64,000 nt of DNA, from contig CAYUIT010000003.1 of assembly GCA_964444835.1 (NCBI GenBank), forward strand, positions 62,001 to 126,000, in the 5' to 3' direction. Shown piece after piece: positions 63,507-64,000 of this stretch. The notes beneath the pieces were generated by a model. The model saw nothing but the letters and a program-made list of their open reading frames with translations. It was not told the origin of the DNA and searched no databases. The position numbers and the translations under genes were made by a program. This DNA is from CADEED01 sp964444835 (GTDB lineage: Bacteria; Pseudomonadota; Gammaproteobacteria; Steroidobacterales; Steroidobacteraceae). Within the stretch, counting starts at the first letter, position 1. Each line of letters begins with the position of its first letter.

Positions 63507-64000
63507 ATGACTACGAATGCCGAACTGCAGAAGCGCCGTGTTGCCGCCATCCCGCGCGGCGTCTCCAACTCGTTGGCCGTGTATGCCGACCGCGCGCAGA
63601 ACGCGGAGCTGTGGGATGTCGAGGGTAAGCGCTACATCGATTTCGCATCCGGCATCGCGGTGCTGAACACCGGGCACATTCACCCGGCCGTGAAACAAGC
63701 CGTCGCAGCGCAGCTCGAGCGCTTTACGCACACCTGCTTCCAAGTCACTCCGTATGAGAGCTACGTGCTGCTCGCGGAGCGGCTCAATGCGCTGATGCCT
63801 GGCCCCACGGCCAAGAAGACGATCTTTTTGTCGACCGGCGCCGAGGCCGTCGAGAATGCCATCAAGATCGCGCGCTTTCACACCAAGCGCTCGGCGGTCA
63901 TCGCGTTCACGGGCGGCTTCCATGGCCGCACGCTCGCGTGCATCAGCCTGACGGGCAAGGTGCTGCCGTACAAGGCTGGCTTTGGGCCGATGTTGCCGGA
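63507..64000 (+). CDS. gabT: 4-aminobutyrate aminotransferase, N-terminal part
   Basis: The first 164 codons of a class-III aminotransferase, cut by the window edge. IPRGVSNSLAVYADRAQNAE, IDFASGIAVLNTGHIHPAV, TCFQVTPYESYVLLAERLN and FLSTGAEAVENAIKIAR match GabT. Starts 10 bases after the molybdenum hydroxylase stop. Converts GABA and 2-oxoglutarate to succinate semialdehyde and glutamate. Confidence 0.92.
   Translation, partial: MTTNAELQKRRVAAIPRGVSNSLAVYADRAQNAELWDVEGKRYIDFASGIAVLNTGHIHPAVKQAVAAQLERFTHTCFQVTPYESYVLLAERLNALMPGPTAKKTIFLSTGAEAVENAIKIARFHTKRSAVIAFTGGFHGRTLACISLTGKVLPYKAGFGPMLP

Noticed and set aside
1..64000. Insertion sequence, prophage, CRISPR array or toxin-antitoxin
   Set aside because: No transposase, integrase, spaced direct-repeat array or paired toxin and antitoxin genes were seen on either strand.

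Overview
The window reads as a high-GC chromosome segment from a Gram-negative proteobacterium that carries anoxygenic photosynthesis genes. The support is direct: adjacent, translationally coupled Mg-chelatase genes (bchI, bchD, bchO) with a crtI-type phytoene desaturase start, a complete cbb3 oxidase set (ccoNOQP plus ccoG, fixH, ccoI, ccoS), LpxL-type lipid A acylation and HtpX. A gamma- or betaproteobacterial aerobic phototroph is my best inference; nothing here fixes the family. Genes are tightly packed, many overlap by 1-4 bases, and apart from a 100-N scaffold gap (52954-53053) there is no gene-free stretch above about 210 bases. I saw no insertion sequence, prophage or CRISPR array.

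Layout. 1-13.6 kb (minus strand): partial crtI, a DUF3422 membrane protein, bchO-bchD-bchI, two MFS transporters, a Rieske oxygenase, a beta-lactamase-fold protein that appears to lack its catalytic residues, a double-NBD ABC ATPase, a metallo-beta-lactamase-fold hydrolase and phenylalanine hydroxylase, the last divergent from an Lrp-type regulator. 14.2-16.9 kb: tRNA-Arg, a small lipoprotein, lpxL, enoyl-CoA hydratase, a small secreted protein. 17.0-23.3 kb: a molybdenum cofactor operon (moeA, moaA, moaC) ending in two unusual fusion proteins, MobA-MoaD and MoaE-(His-rich)-MoeB-rhodanese, then a TPR protein. 23.3-25.7 kb: proA-proB. 25.9-33.6 kb: the cbb3 oxidase and its maturation genes. 33.6-38.5 kb: a very acidic small protein, a VIT/CCC1 transporter, mobB, a decayed molybdoenzyme/cytochrome remnant, htpX with a strongly structured leader, and a voltage-gated cation channel with an unusual filter. 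38.7-44.5 kb: a lipid-modification operon (desaturase, FAD oxidoreductase, DUF1365, cyclopropane-synthase-like methyltransferase) plus a GlcD-type FAD oxidase. 44.5-52.9 kb: a VOC-domain lipoprotein, an S8 protease with a GlyGly-CTERM-like tail, three surface-glycan-type genes, a VOC protein and an MFS transporter. 53-64 kb: acyl-CoA ligase, amidohydrolase, lipoprotein hydrolase, DUF4112 protein, cytochrome c, CpcT-like protein, tesB, type-2 ferredoxin-NADP reductase, a two-subunit molybdenum hydroxylase and the start of gabT.

How it fits together. Three themes recur. Phototrophy and microaerobic respiration (bch/crt, cbb3, cytochrome c). Molybdenum enzymes: cofactor synthesis at 17-23 kb, mobB at 35 kb, a live xanthine-dehydrogenase-family enzyme at 61 kb and a dead DMSO-reductase-family remnant at 35.7 kb. 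Membrane and envelope lipid chemistry (LpxL, desaturase/CFA operon, acyl-CoA enzymes). The most unexpected sequence-level signal is a short non-palindromic word, CTAACAAC (broader form CTAACNAC), found on both strands throughout, in genes of unrelated function, far above composition-based expectation.
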